From contig NZ_CP024901.1 in NCBI RefSeq assembly GCF_003343245.1, positions 2,046,001-2,110,000 of the forward strand: a stretch of DNA of 64,000 nucleotides, given 5' to 3'. This document shows, piece by piece, positions 19,279 to 27,811 of the stretch. This DNA is from Photorhabdus laumondii subsp. laumondii (GTDB lineage Bacteria > Pseudomonadota > Gammaproteobacteria > Enterobacterales > Enterobacteriaceae). A model generated the notes under the pieces. The model worked only from the letters and a program-made list of their open reading frames with translations. It made no database searches and was not told the origin of the DNA. A program made the position numbers and the translations under genes. Position 1 is the first letter of the stretch. Each line of letters opens with the position of its first letter.

Positions 19279-19312
19279 GGCTACCGCAATAACCTGATTT
19301 TTAAAGGTTATT
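19279..19312 (-). promoter_or_regulatory. ops-like element and hairpin in the PVC leader
   Basis: On the sense strand the leader reads TGCGGTAGCC at 19279-19288, 8 of 9 bases of the ops core GGCGGTAGC. Directly upstream is a perfect 8-bp inverted repeat, AATAACCT...AGGTTATT (19288-19312 on the plus strand). RfaH binds ops in long operons, and the RfaH-like AnfA1 activates the related Afp cluster (established knowledge). That a homologue acts here is inference. The site lies about 80 bases before the pvc1 start. Confidence 0.6.
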
Positions 19313-19881
19313 ATTCATGATGGATATTTTTTGGTTTGTGGAAATAATTTTTATTTTATTCTTATCATTAATTAATAAAGTGATTCAAGATGGATTTTTT
19401 AATAATGTTACAGAACCGACATTTTTATATGCTCATAGCAAGTTTTTCATTATTTTAGTTTGGAATAGATTAAGTCTGATTATTGAAAACAGTGGGTGAT
19501 ATTAAGTACCTGTGACTTTTTTATTTCACTATGAAGGAAGAAATTTATGATGAGTTAATTATCTGGAGTAAACTTTTATTGGGATGTCTGCTGTGCTTAA
19601 AGTTAATAACACTTACTCAATGTTTGAATACACATCCCAGTAGATATTTACGCTAAAAATTTTTCATAAAGAAAGAAAATATAAAAATCTTGATGTTTTA
19701 TTATAAGTGACTATTAATTATATATGTGGTTTTGGTTTTAATATACTTTCCCTTTAATTAATAATTTCAAGAGATAATATTAATAGTTACCTATCAGTTA
19801 AGTTCAATAAATAGCGATTTTAAATAAAGTTTGTGTAATGTTTCTGACTTAAGAAATTTTTATTACTTCATAGGAAAAATT
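19313..19881. other. AT-rich divergent intergenic region between PVC and Hint gene
   Basis: No convincing gene. Two short plus-strand open frames occur: 19317-19499 (60 aa, hydrophobic, AAAGG upstream) and 19531-19656 (41 aa). Neither is recognisable. The PVC promoter should lie here because the ops-like leader precedes pvc1, but I could not assign -35/-10 boxes with confidence in this AT-rich DNA. Confidence 0.5.
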
Positions 19882-21669
19882 ATGACTCTATACAAAAGAA
19901 TATTTATTTTTTTTACCATACTGCTCACCCCTATAATCTCATGCCTTGCTGATACGAAACTGGATACGTTATCTATAGAGGATAATAAGGCTATATCTGA
20001 ACTTTTAGAAAGCATTAAGACACCTAATAAACCTAAAGTGATCAATTTAACTATTCCTTCACATGAGGGGGGCTATAGAGCACTGTTACGCTACAGTGGT
20101 ATTACTGAACAGAAGCATCCTGATGTTTTTAAAGATATTGAGACGATAAAAGCAAAGCAACATGCACTGATTAAGAGTGGGAAATCGCTTGAAATACATC
20201 GCTCGAATAAAGATCCTGAGAATTTTTTCGGGCAGCCTGTAATCATACCTTCTAAAGATTATAAATCAATTTCAGCTACAGTTTTTAATTCTCTTTACTA
20301 TCCTGATCCTTCCCTTCCTTCATCGTTCCAAGACTCACTTGTGGTTTTTGCACTTGATAAAGATAAAAAATCTAGACAGGTAATCGCATCAGGTTCAAGC
20401 AGTATAGAGGGTAAGGAAGTACGGAGCCATACAACGGAAGCCGTTTCTGAAGAAGATATACTTGATGGTATTAATAATCCTAATCAATCTTCTGTTATCG
20501 CTGTTGCAACATATCAGGGAAAAATAAATGGAATAAGTCTCAGTGACGGGCCAATTATCATGAAATCAAATATACTTTATTTCGACGATGTTCCAAAAGA
20601 GATGTGTAACACGTCACCTAATGCACCTGATTATGTAAAAAAGAAGATATGTAACACGGACCCTGGTTATAAGGAGTATTTACAGCATATGCGCCCAATA
20701 ATCGTTTGCTTAAATAGATCAAATCCTGAACGCGGAGCTCCCGATGCTTGCGATTATGGTCCAATGACGCCAGAGATACCATATAGTAATACACATATCA
20801 ACATGGAAATCATTGGCAGTGTTGAATTCGATGACTATATCCTGATTGATGAGAATAGAAAGCCTAAGGGAACCAAGAGATTACCAATAGGCGCGGATTT
20901 GACGCTGGTTGGCCTTGATACTGGTGGTGGATGTAAAGCAAGAGAAATTGATAAAAATATATTTTGGGAACATGTGACGGTTGATGAAAGCGGTAAAAGA
21001 TTGACATGGGATTTCTCCAAAGGCTCAGGTTACGCTAATTTTGGGTCAATATGCTGGAAGAATAACGAGAGGTATGTATTGGATTTACAGGCTAGTATTC
21101 TCACAACTCCTGATGAGACTGATAAGCAAGCATATCCTATTCAATTCACTTATACTAATAAGGGCGGAAGTACTCCGTCTGATTTACAATTCATTTACCC
21201 ACCCATTAACATCCAATATGGTTGTATTGCTGAAGGTACATTAATAGATATGGCTGATGGTTCTAAGAAGAAGGTTGAAGATATACGTTCAGGCGATAAA
21301 GTTCTAACAAAGCAAGGTGGTGTATTACAAGTGAAAAGCCGTATTGTAGGTCACGATACTGAATTTGTTGATTTAATTTATAATAACGATGAAAAAGTTT
21401 CACTGACTCCAACGCATCCTGTTGCAACATTACGAGGAATAGTCAAAGCTGATGAACTTAAGATCGGTGATACAATATATACACGTGATGGTCAAACTAC
21501 CCTTAGCTCAGTTAAATTAAGAAACACTGATCCATTAAACGTATATAATTTCGTGTTAGAAAAAACAGATGATAAAAGTGAATTGTTACTTGAAGATGCT
21601 TTGCTTTTTGCTGGCGGCATTTTAGTCGGTGATAATAACCTGCAAAGAAAGGTATCGATAGCAAATTGA
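19882..21669 (+). CDS. Secreted protein of unknown function with C-terminal Hint domain
   Basis: A 595-aa protein; the start at MTLYKRIF is chosen because AGGA precedes it and it begins a clear signal peptide (cleavage probably after SCLA). The N-terminal part (about 25-447) is unrecognised, hydrophilic, with several Cys residues in the middle (CNTSPNAP, ICNTD, IVCLN, DACDYG), suggesting disulfides. From Cys448 (GCIAEGTLIDMADG) to the end is a Hint fold: block A at Cys448, block B with TPTHPVA, and a late VYNFVLE strand. No terminal His-Asn plus nucleophile is seen, so cleavage at Cys448 rather than splicing is expected (inference). A strong terminator follows. It stands alone between the PVC and pilus operons. 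Confidence 0.8.
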   Translation: MTLYKRIFIFFTILLTPIISCLADTKLDTLSIEDNKAISELLESIKTPNKPKVINLTIPSHEGGYRALLRYSGITEQKHPDVFKDIETIKAKQHALIKSGKSLEIHRSNKDPENFFGQPVIIPSKDYKSISATVFNSLYYPDPSLPSSFQDSLVVFALDKDKKSRQVIASGSSSIEGKEVRSHTTEAVSEEDILDGINNPNQSSVIAVATYQGKINGISLSDGPIIMKSNILYFDDVPKEMCNTSPNAPDYVKKKICNTDPGYKEYLQHMRPIIVCLNRSNPERGAPDACDYGPMTPEIPYSNTHINMEIIGSVEFDDYILIDENRKPKGTKRLPIGADLTLVGLDTGGGCKAREIDKNIFWEHVTVDESGKRLTWDFSKGSGYANFGSICWKNNERYVLDLQASILTTPDETDKQAYPIQFTYTNKGGSTPSDLQFIYPPINIQYGCIAEGTLIDMADGSKKKVEDIRSGDKVLTKQGGVLQVKSRIVGHDTEFVDLIYNNDEKVSLTPTHPVATLRGIVKADELKIGDTIYTRDGQTTLSSVKLRNTDPLNVYNFVLEKTDDKSELLLEDALLFAGGILVGDNNLQRKVSIAN

Positions 21670-21696
21670 TCTTTTTAATTGTCAGTATTAAACTGC

Positions 21697-21723
21697 ACCA
21701 CCTCCTAATGGAGGTGGTTTTTT
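21697..21723 (+). terminator. Rho-independent terminator of the Hint gene
   Basis: Perfect 9-bp stem ACCACCTCC / GGAGGTGGT with TAAT loop, followed by TTTTT, 28 bp after the stop codon. Confidence 0.95.
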
Positions 21724-22346
21724 ACTTATTATAGTTTTGTCAAGTCAAAGAACCACACTCTCCGATTTAAGATATCGGCTTAGAGTTGATTTTGTTTCAT
21801 TGAAGCTTAAATTCTCTATTCCTTTCTCAATAAATAACTAGCAAAAATTCTTTGTCGGCATTTAAAAAAGCCTTGGTTATTGAAAGGTGTTTTTCTTTAG
21901 CAAAGAACGCTGTTGTATGTCCTATTTTTACGAAAATGTGATCTGTGACAGCTTGGTACAACAGTAAGTCTTAACAACAAGCTAATTTTATATATAAAAA
22001 ATATTTATCAATTGTTATTTTCCGCTGATTGGCAGAATAAAATCCATTGATTTTTTAATGAGCTGTATCATTAGTTTTAATCGATGTTTGCGATCTAAAT
22101 TAATAAATTTGATAGTTTTTATCGATCAATTGCGTGATTTTTGAACGATTTAAACAATTTTATTTTCTAAATGATAACTTATAGTATTAATTTCATAATG
22201 AAACATTAAAGTTTTATAAATATTTTTATCAACGAAATCATAACGTAAATGTTTTATTTCTTTTGTAAGTATGTGAGTGATTCATCGGCAAAAGTTCTTA
22301 ATAACGAGTTGTAACACATCTATTTTTCGATTTTGGAGTTATCAGC
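21724..22346. other. Long AT-rich region upstream of the pilus operon
   Basis: About 620 bp without a supportable gene and very AT-rich, especially 21980-22260. It should hold the pilS promoter. I see no clear sigma-70 boxes, repeats or known operator. Such DNA is a typical H-NS target (inference from composition). Confidence 0.5.
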
Positions 22347-22919
22347 ATGAATAAGAAAGTCAATGTATTGCGTGGTGCCAAGCGTCAATTAGGTTTTACG
22401 CTGATTGAAGCATTAGTTGTGATGATTGTTGGTATTGTGATATTAGCCGCCGCCGCCGCGGGGATTGGTAAGTTGTTTCGGGCTTCGGAAATCTCAACCG
22501 AATCGTCGAATATTACTCAGATGGCCGCAAATTTGAAGTCAATTAAAAATGGTGCCAAAGGCTATGACAGTTTGGATAACAAAATTGCTATTAATTACAA
22601 AGTGGTGCCGACCAATATGACTCAGGATGGTAAGTCCGGGATTATTTTTAATAGTTGGAATGGCAAGGTAACCATTTCTCCGGGAGATACCACCGCTCAG
22701 ACTTTTAAGATTGAGTATCAAAATGTGCCTGATGAGGCTTGCCAGCAACTTTCGCTGAAATTGCGAGTGGCGGGTTGGTCGAAAATGACCGTGGGTGGTG
22801 GAGGTGGGAAAGGGCAACAGTCAGCCACGGAAATTAAATCAGATTCGACTTTGGCGCAAATTGAAGCGGCATGTAATGCCAATGATGCGAATACCGTGAC
22901 GCTGGTTTCTGCCAGTTAG
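22347..22919 (+). CDS. pilS: Type IVb major pilin
   Basis: A 190-aa prepilin. The 16-residue leader ends ...RQLG, followed by mature FTLIEALVVMIVG with Glu at +5: the prepilin peptidase cleavage motif. A hydrophobic N-terminal helix runs to about residue 45. Cys132 and Cys176 probably form the C-terminal D-region disulfide of type IVb pilins. There is a Gly-rich loop at 150-156. GGAG lies nine bases before the ATG. Placed first in the operon, it should be highly expressed. The prepilin peptidase gene follows 157 bp later. Confidence 0.88.
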   Translation: MNKKVNVLRGAKRQLGFTLIEALVVMIVGIVILAAAAAGIGKLFRASEISTESSNITQMAANLKSIKNGAKGYDSLDNKIAINYKVVPTNMTQDGKSGIIFNSWNGKVTISPGDTTAQTFKIEYQNVPDEACQQLSLKLRVAGWSKMTVGGGGGKGQQSATEIKSDSTLAQIEAACNANDANTVTLVSAS

Positions 22920-23076
22920 GACGTTGATTGATGTCTTGATATGACGTGTGGCTTGGCAAGCTTAGTGAAGGCTTTTCAAGCTGCATTTTCTTGGTGAGGG
23001 AAGTAGCTGGTTTCTCTGGTTCTGTTGTTGTTTCCCTTATCCAATCGTTGTGTGCTGAATCTGCCGGGAGATCATC

Positions 23077-23871
23077 ATGATGATAGGGTGGTTGCAATCT
23101 TCTACTGGGTGTTTGGTGCTGGCATCAGGGTTGCTAGGGTTGTGCGTCGGAAGTTTTCTTAATGTGGTGATCTGTCGCCTGCCGATGATGATTTTCTCTG
23201 AAATCAATAATGAGGTTGCCAGCTTTAATCTCTGTTTTCCCCGTTCCCATTGTCCACGTTGCAGCCACGTGTTAGCGGCCCGCGATATTATTCCCCTGTT
23301 GAGCTATTTGCACCAAAAAGGGCTCTGTCGATACTGTAAAGGTGTGATTTCTATACGTTATCCACTGGTTGAAGGCGCAGTAGCGGTGCTCTTTTCCTTA
23401 CTGGCTTTGGAGTTGGGGTGGAGTTATTCGTTGTTGGGGTTTTTAGTGCTCAGTTCGATGTTGGTCGTACTGGCAGTAGTCGATTTCGAATATCTGCTGC
23501 TGCCCGATCAACTGACACTTTCTTTGTTATGGCTAGGGTTGCTGTTTAATTTGCCATCCGCCGGTTTTGTCGCGCTGCCTTTGGCTGTCGTTGGCGCAGT
23601 TTGTGGGTATCTGTTTTTCCGGCTGGTTGAGTGGATCGCCCGGCGATTGACTCGGCGCGATGCATTAGGCATGGGAGATGCCAAGTTTCTGGCGGCGCTC
23701 GGTGCCTGGCTGGGGTTGGAAGCGCTTCCAGTTGTGATTTTGCTGGCGGTGGAGTTCACGCTGGTAAGTTATCTGGCAATGCGGTGGTTACGCAGAATTA
23801 AAACACCACAGATACCTTTCGGGCCGGGTCTGGCAGTGGCTGGATTAATTGTCGCGCTTTGTCATCGGTAG
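23077..23871 (+). CDS. pilU: Prepilin peptidase / N-methyltransferase
   Basis: A 264-aa polytopic membrane aspartic protease of the PilD/TcpJ type. Two CxxC pairs in the N-terminal cytosolic loop (HCPRCSH and LCRYCKG) form the zinc site used for methylation in this family. Catalytic aspartates are within VDFEYLLLPD and GMGDAKFL (GxGDxK motif). Several hydrophobic helices are present. GGGAG precedes tandem ATGs; the first is used here. It processes PilS and probably PilV. Size is normal for full PilD-type enzymes. Confidence 0.93.
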   Translation: MMIGWLQSSTGCLVLASGLLGLCVGSFLNVVICRLPMMIFSEINNEVASFNLCFPRSHCPRCSHVLAARDIIPLLSYLHQKGLCRYCKGVISIRYPLVEGAVAVLFSLLALELGWSYSLLGFLVLSSMLVVLAVVDFEYLLLPDQLTLSLLWLGLLFNLPSAGFVALPLAVVGAVCGYLFFRLVEWIARRLTRRDALGMGDAKFLAALGAWLGLEALPVVILLAVEFTLVSYLAMRWLRRIKTPQIPFGPGLAVAGLIVALCHR

Positions 23872-23910
23872 CTAGCCGTGGTGCTGCTTTATAAATAAGA
23901 AGGGCTGTTT

Positions 23911-25086
23911 ATGCATGATGGTAAGTCTGTATCTGTATTGATGATACGCCGCCGTAATGCCGGTTTCACTCTGTTGGAAGTGACGATTGCACTCATGGTA
24001 CTGGCGTCAATGATGGTGGTTGGTGTGATTTATCTGAATAGGCAGAGTGACATGTTGGTAAATCAGGTGGTAGCCGGGCAAATCCAGCACCTCGGCGATG
24101 CCGTGGTGGATTATGTCAATAATAATTACACCGCTTTAACTCATGGGCCCACGTCGGCACCAATCCATTGGGCGGAGATGCGCCCTTATTTGCCACCCGG
24201 ATTGGATCAAAATACGGTCAATCCGCTTGGTCAGAAATATGATGGCGTATTACGTGTCGTTGTGCTGCCTAATGGCAAAAAACGCATCGATCCGCTGATT
24301 TATACCGTTCCAGCAATAGAAGGCGGAAAACAGCCGGATGTGGCGGAACATGCAATGAAAATCGTGCAATTGATTGGCGTTGGCGGCCTCTATCTCGATT
24401 ACCAAGATCGTGACAGTAACAATCCAGTCACTTATTGGAACAGTTATGGTCAGGTCAATGTACCGAAATCTTTTGCCGGTTTTTTCAATCAACAACCTAC
24501 TGAAATTGGGCGTATTTTTTACGCCCCATTTGTTAGAGATGCATCAACTTATGGTCCCGGTACTTTGGCCGGTGATTTGCTTCATCGGCAAAAAATAGAT
24601 GGGCATCCAGAGTGGAATAAGATGGAGACCAGCATCAACATGAGTGGCAATCGCCTTGATCAGGTCGATACGCTGTCGATGCAAGGAACCGGTATGGTTG
24701 AGGGGGTGAATAAGGTCGCTTTCGCTTCCCGTTTTCAGCAAAAACAATCTTATATCGCGCAAGGTAATGATGGTGCAATGGTTGTTAATCCAACACATGG
24801 CACGTTGTTTATTTTGGATGGTAATGCTAATCCCGCGAGGAAAGGCACCTTGGCTGCCGGTGATGTTCATGCAGATAAAAACGTGGTTGTTGGTAATAAC
24901 TTGGTGATAAGTACGAAAACAGGCAGTTTTGCCGGTGGGGGATGTCCAGCGTTAGGTAGTGTATCCATGAGTAAACAGGGAGAGTTGTTGATTTGCCAGC
25001 ATGCGGGTTTTGGTATCCCAATTTTGCAATGGAAAGATGCCGCAGGGCAGAGGACAGAAGGCAGAGGACGGAGTATGGAAAGATAG
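23911..25086 (+). CDS. pilV: Minor pilin / PilV-like tip adhesin
   Basis: A 391-aa protein with a prepilin N-terminus: leader ending RRRNAG, then FTLLEVTIALMVLASMM, Glu at +5. The first about 180 residues are pilin-like; a Gly/Asn-rich section follows. The last 60 residues contain two Cys (GGGCPALGS, LLICQHAG), resembling the C-terminal adhesin part of R64 PilV. No shufflon repeats or recombinase gene are visible. The last codons run into a purine-rich imperfect repeat (AGAGGACGGA units), so the end of the protein (QRTEGRGRSMER) may be a recent or variable addition. Confidence 0.8.
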   Translation: MHDGKSVSVLMIRRRNAGFTLLEVTIALMVLASMMVVGVIYLNRQSDMLVNQVVAGQIQHLGDAVVDYVNNNYTALTHGPTSAPIHWAEMRPYLPPGLDQNTVNPLGQKYDGVLRVVVLPNGKKRIDPLIYTVPAIEGGKQPDVAEHAMKIVQLIGVGGLYLDYQDRDSNNPVTYWNSYGQVNVPKSFAGFFNQQPTEIGRIFYAPFVRDASTYGPGTLAGDLLHRQKIDGHPEWNKMETSINMSGNRLDQVDTLSMQGTGMVEGVNKVAFASRFQQKQSYIAQGNDGAMVVNPTHGTLFILDGNANPARKGTLAAGDVHADKNVVVGNNLVISTKTGSFAGGGCPALGSVSMSKQGELLICQHAGFGIPILQWKDAAGQRTEGRGRSMER

Positions 25087-25130
25087 AGGACGGAAAATAG
25101 AGTACGGAATACAGGGTATAGGGAACGGAT
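25045..25130 (+). repeat. Imperfect purine-rich repeats at the pilV 3' end
   Basis: Units related to AGAGGACGGAAA recur about five times (agaggacag, agaggacgg, agaggacgg, agagtacgg, then a decayed copy), spanning the pilV stop codon. Confidence 0.75.
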
Positions 25131-25202
25131 GATTGGCTGTGTTCAATGTTGATTTTTCTGGTGGGTGGATTTTTACGTTTTTAAATTTGCAGGAGAACGA
25201 GA

Positions 25203-25727
25203 ATGTGGCCATTAGCGATTGTTAGCGTTGTCGTTGTGTTTTTTATGCAATTGATTTTTGGTCAGTTGTTGCATGAAGTGCGTGTGCAGTCAGTGCGTGC
25301 CAGGACCGATGTCGCAGCGCTGTTTCGTAGTTATGCTTCAGCCGGTGTGCAATTACTTGATCATCATGCTCAAGGAAAGGTCAGGCGTCGGAATATGCAG
25401 CAGGCATTAACCACTTTGCATATGGAGTGGGTAAACACCGATGCTTGGTGTGACAATTTTTCCAGTCAATGTCTCTGGGGGGGATTTATTTCAGGGGCTC
25501 ATGTCTATATTTTCCGCAAAAATATCAGTGCCGGTGACAATGTGTTGTTGCACGGGGCTTTCGCGGAATTGCTGAGATGGGGAGCAGAACCCGATCAAAT
25601 CGGTTTCAAGCGTGGCTCTTGGCTTATCGATGGCAAAGGAAAACGCATAGAAAACCAACTTGCCAGACGATTACCGGGTGATGTTCGGGAATTTGTTTCT
25701 GACGGGGCGCTGGTGGAAATATTGTAG
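25203..25727 (+). CDS. pilM: Type IVb pilus accessory protein PilM-like
   Basis: A 174-aa protein with one N-terminal membrane segment (LAIVSVVVVFFMQLIFG) and a periplasmic body. The start (MWPLAIV), one anchor, small size and operon position match the PilM family of R64-type pili, whose exact role is unknown. It contains one Cys pair (WCDNFSSQCLWGG). AGGAGAACGAG precedes the ATG. It lies between pilV and the TcpQ-domain gene, whereas in R64 pilM lies between pilL and pilN. Confidence 0.65.
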   Translation: MWPLAIVSVVVVFFMQLIFGQLLHEVRVQSVRARTDVAALFRSYASAGVQLLDHHAQGKVRRRNMQQALTTLHMEWVNTDAWCDNFSSQCLWGGFISGAHVYIFRKNISAGDNVLLHGAFAELLRWGAEPDQIGFKRGSWLIDGKGKRIENQLARRLPGDVREFVSDGALVEIL

Positions 25728-25830
25728 CTGGTGGAAATATTGTGGTTGCTATTCCGCAAGCGGGCTTTCTTTGGGTGACTGACCCATTAATGGGTTGTTT
25801 GGCTGCTGATTTTCCTTTGGAGAAAGATCG

Positions 25831-26172
25831 ATGAATAAATTAATCGCATCTGTTTTTATGGCGCTTGTCTCTCTGTCAAATGTCGCCGTTTACGCCACAC
25901 CAGTGCCAACATCGGTTCCTCTGGCGGTAGTGTGGACAGCAACGTCGGGGCAAACGCTGCGTGATGTTATACAAGTGTGGGCCAGTAGGTCCGGTTATGA
26001 GGTGGTGTGGGATGCCTCCTATGATTTTCCGATCCGGGCTAATCTGCGTTTCAGTGGCACGTTCATTCAGGCGGTGAGTGCGTTGTTCGACGCTTACACA
26101 ATGGCGAATCGTCCTTTCAGCGTCGATATTTATCAGGAACAGCGGCTTGTCCATGTACAGGCTCAGGGGTAA
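25831..26172 (+). CDS. pilL: TcpQ-domain protein (short PilL)
   Basis: A 113-aa secreted protein: signal peptide (FMALVSLSNVAVYA), then a single TcpQ/PilL C-terminal-type domain with the motif TLRDVIQVWASRSGYEVVWD and the end SVDIYQEQRLVHVQ. Such domains bind and stabilise the secretin (family knowledge). R64 PilL is much longer and carries this domain only at its C-terminus, so this is a reduced form. GGAG precedes the ATG; the secretin gene starts 4 bp after the stop. Confidence 0.82.
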   Translation: MNKLIASVFMALVSLSNVAVYATPVPTSVPLAVVWTATSGQTLRDVIQVWASRSGYEVVWDASYDFPIRANLRFSGTFIQAVSALFDAYTMANRPFSVDIYQEQRLVHVQAQG

Positions 26173-26176
26173 TAAC

Positions 26177-27781
26177 ATGGCTATTCAGTTTTTGACGTTT
26201 TACAGATGGTTGTTGTTGCCCTGCGTAGCCGCTGGACTGTCAGGTTGTGCAGCAATCGAGAAGGTCGATCAGCAGGCAGATACCGAGATGGCGCAAGCGA
26301 CTGAGATTATTAAAGGATTACGTAATAGTGCCGCCGCAATGTCGGTACATGTGCATGAACATGGTTATTGGGTGTCAACTAAGGAGATCCCCTCGAAGAA
26401 GGAGAGTGAAACCGTCTCTTGCCGGTTGACCCTTGAGGAAGCTGAGCCAATTACCTTGGGTGAGTTTGCAGATAAGATCAAACGTATTTGCGGTGTACCG
26501 GTGGTGATCAGCGCCGATGCCCGGCTTGCTGTCTATCCCGGTTCGGCATCGGGTGAAAGAGGGAGTGAACGAGGTGTTGTGGTGGTCAATTCAGGCACAC
26601 CGCCGGTATCTGGAGAGGGGGAGCCGGAAGTGTTGAAAATTCATGTGAATTGGCATGGATCGCTAGTGGGGTTGCTCGATTCGGTTGTTTCGTCGTCCGG
26701 TTTGCATTGGAAAGTACATAATGGTGCAGTGCATATTTTCAAAACAGAGACGCGGGTGTTTCAAATATATGCATTGCCGGGTACGGATGCATTGTCTTCC
26801 AGCGTGACCGCGACGACGAGTGCGACGTTCGGCAGTGGCGTAAGTGAGGGCGATAGTGGTAATAGCGGTAGTACTCAAACCCTGGCAACTTCTTTGACCC
26901 GTTCGGTGATGGATGAGATCCAAAAAACGGTATCAGCCATGCTGACGCCGGGGGAAGGTAAGCTAACGCTATCAATGGCGACAGCATCGCTGGCGGTAAC
27001 CGATTCGCCCGAAGTACTCGATAGGATTAAGGATTACATTGATCAACAGAATAAATTGCTGACCACGCAGGTGGTGCTTAATGTCAAGATCCTGAATCTG
27101 ACTTTCGATCGTGCTGATCAGTATGGTGTCGATTGGTCGCTAGCTTATAAAAGTGCTCGTATAGGATTGAGTAATGAGAGTGGGAATAGTGTTATTGATG
27201 ACGGCGGAGTCAGTACCAATATTCATATCCTCAAAGGACCATTCAGTGACAGCACTTTGCTAATTAAGGCGTTATCAGCGCAAGGCAAAGTATCCATAGT
27301 GACGCAACCTTCGGTGACTACGTTGAATTTGCAGGCAGTACCGATGCAGGTGGCAACTCAGACCGGTTATGTTGCATCCATTTCCAATACTTCAACGCCA
27401 CAAGTCGGTACTTCGGTGGGGATTGAGCCCGCAACAGTGACGACGGGTTTTAATATGTTGATGCTGCCTTATGCTATGGCTGATAAGCAAATATTGTTGC
27501 AGTACAACATTAGCTTGAGCGATTTAAAGAGGCTGGAGAAATTTGGCAAGGAAGAGACCGGTCAGGTGCAGTTGCCGACGATAGATTTACGCGCATTCAG
27601 TCAGAAGGTGCGGCTGCATTCAGGTGAAACGCTGGTGTTATCAGGGTTCGAGCAACAGTCAGATACCAGTGATCGCAGTGGTTTAGGTAGCCCGGATAAT
27701 CAGCTCTTGGGAGGGAGCCGTCAGGGTAAAAGGAATCATAATGTGATCGTGGTCATGATTACGCCTATAGTGGTAGATTAA
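26177..27781 (+). CDS. pilN: Type IVb pilus secretin, lipoprotein
   Basis: A 534-aa outer-membrane secretin. The start at MAIQFLTF is preferred over an upstream in-frame ATG (26078) because AGGGG precedes it and it begins a lipoprotein signal with lipobox LSGC. A central low-complexity Ser/Gly/Thr stretch lies near residues 215-245. The C-terminal secretin domain is clear: VVLNVKILNLTF, VSIVTQPSVTTLNLQAVP, then LHSGETLVLSGFEQ and a final VIVVMITPIVVD. It should form the pilus channel with the TcpQ-domain partner. Confidence 0.93.
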   Translation: MAIQFLTFYRWLLLPCVAAGLSGCAAIEKVDQQADTEMAQATEIIKGLRNSAAAMSVHVHEHGYWVSTKEIPSKKESETVSCRLTLEEAEPITLGEFADKIKRICGVPVVISADARLAVYPGSASGERGSERGVVVVNSGTPPVSGEGEPEVLKIHVNWHGSLVGLLDSVVSSSGLHWKVHNGAVHIFKTETRVFQIYALPGTDALSSSVTATTSATFGSGVSEGDSGNSGSTQTLATSLTRSVMDEIQKTVSAMLTPGEGKLTLSMATASLAVTDSPEVLDRIKDYIDQQNKLLTTQVVLNVKILNLTFDRADQYGVDWSLAYKSARIGLSNESGNSVIDDGGVSTNIHILKGPFSDSTLLIKALSAQGKVSIVTQPSVTTLNLQAVPMQVATQTGYVASISNTSTPQVGTSVGIEPATVTTGFNMLMLPYAMADKQILLQYNISLSDLKRLEKFGKEETGQVQLPTIDLRAFSQKVRLHSGETLVLSGFEQQSDTSDRSGLGSPDNQLLGGSRQGKRNHNVIVVMITPIVVD

Positions 27782-27811
27782 AAGATGACCGAAATAGGCG
27801 TGGAGCATGTC

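Noticed and set aside
19580..19639. Inverted pair TGGGATGT / ACATCCCA upstream of the Hint gene
   Set aside because: Only 8 bp with a 44-nt spacer in AT-rich DNA; chance is a sufficient explanation.
23911..25130. Shufflon at the pilV end
   Set aside because: No inverted repeat cassettes or recombinase gene nearby; only short purine repeats.
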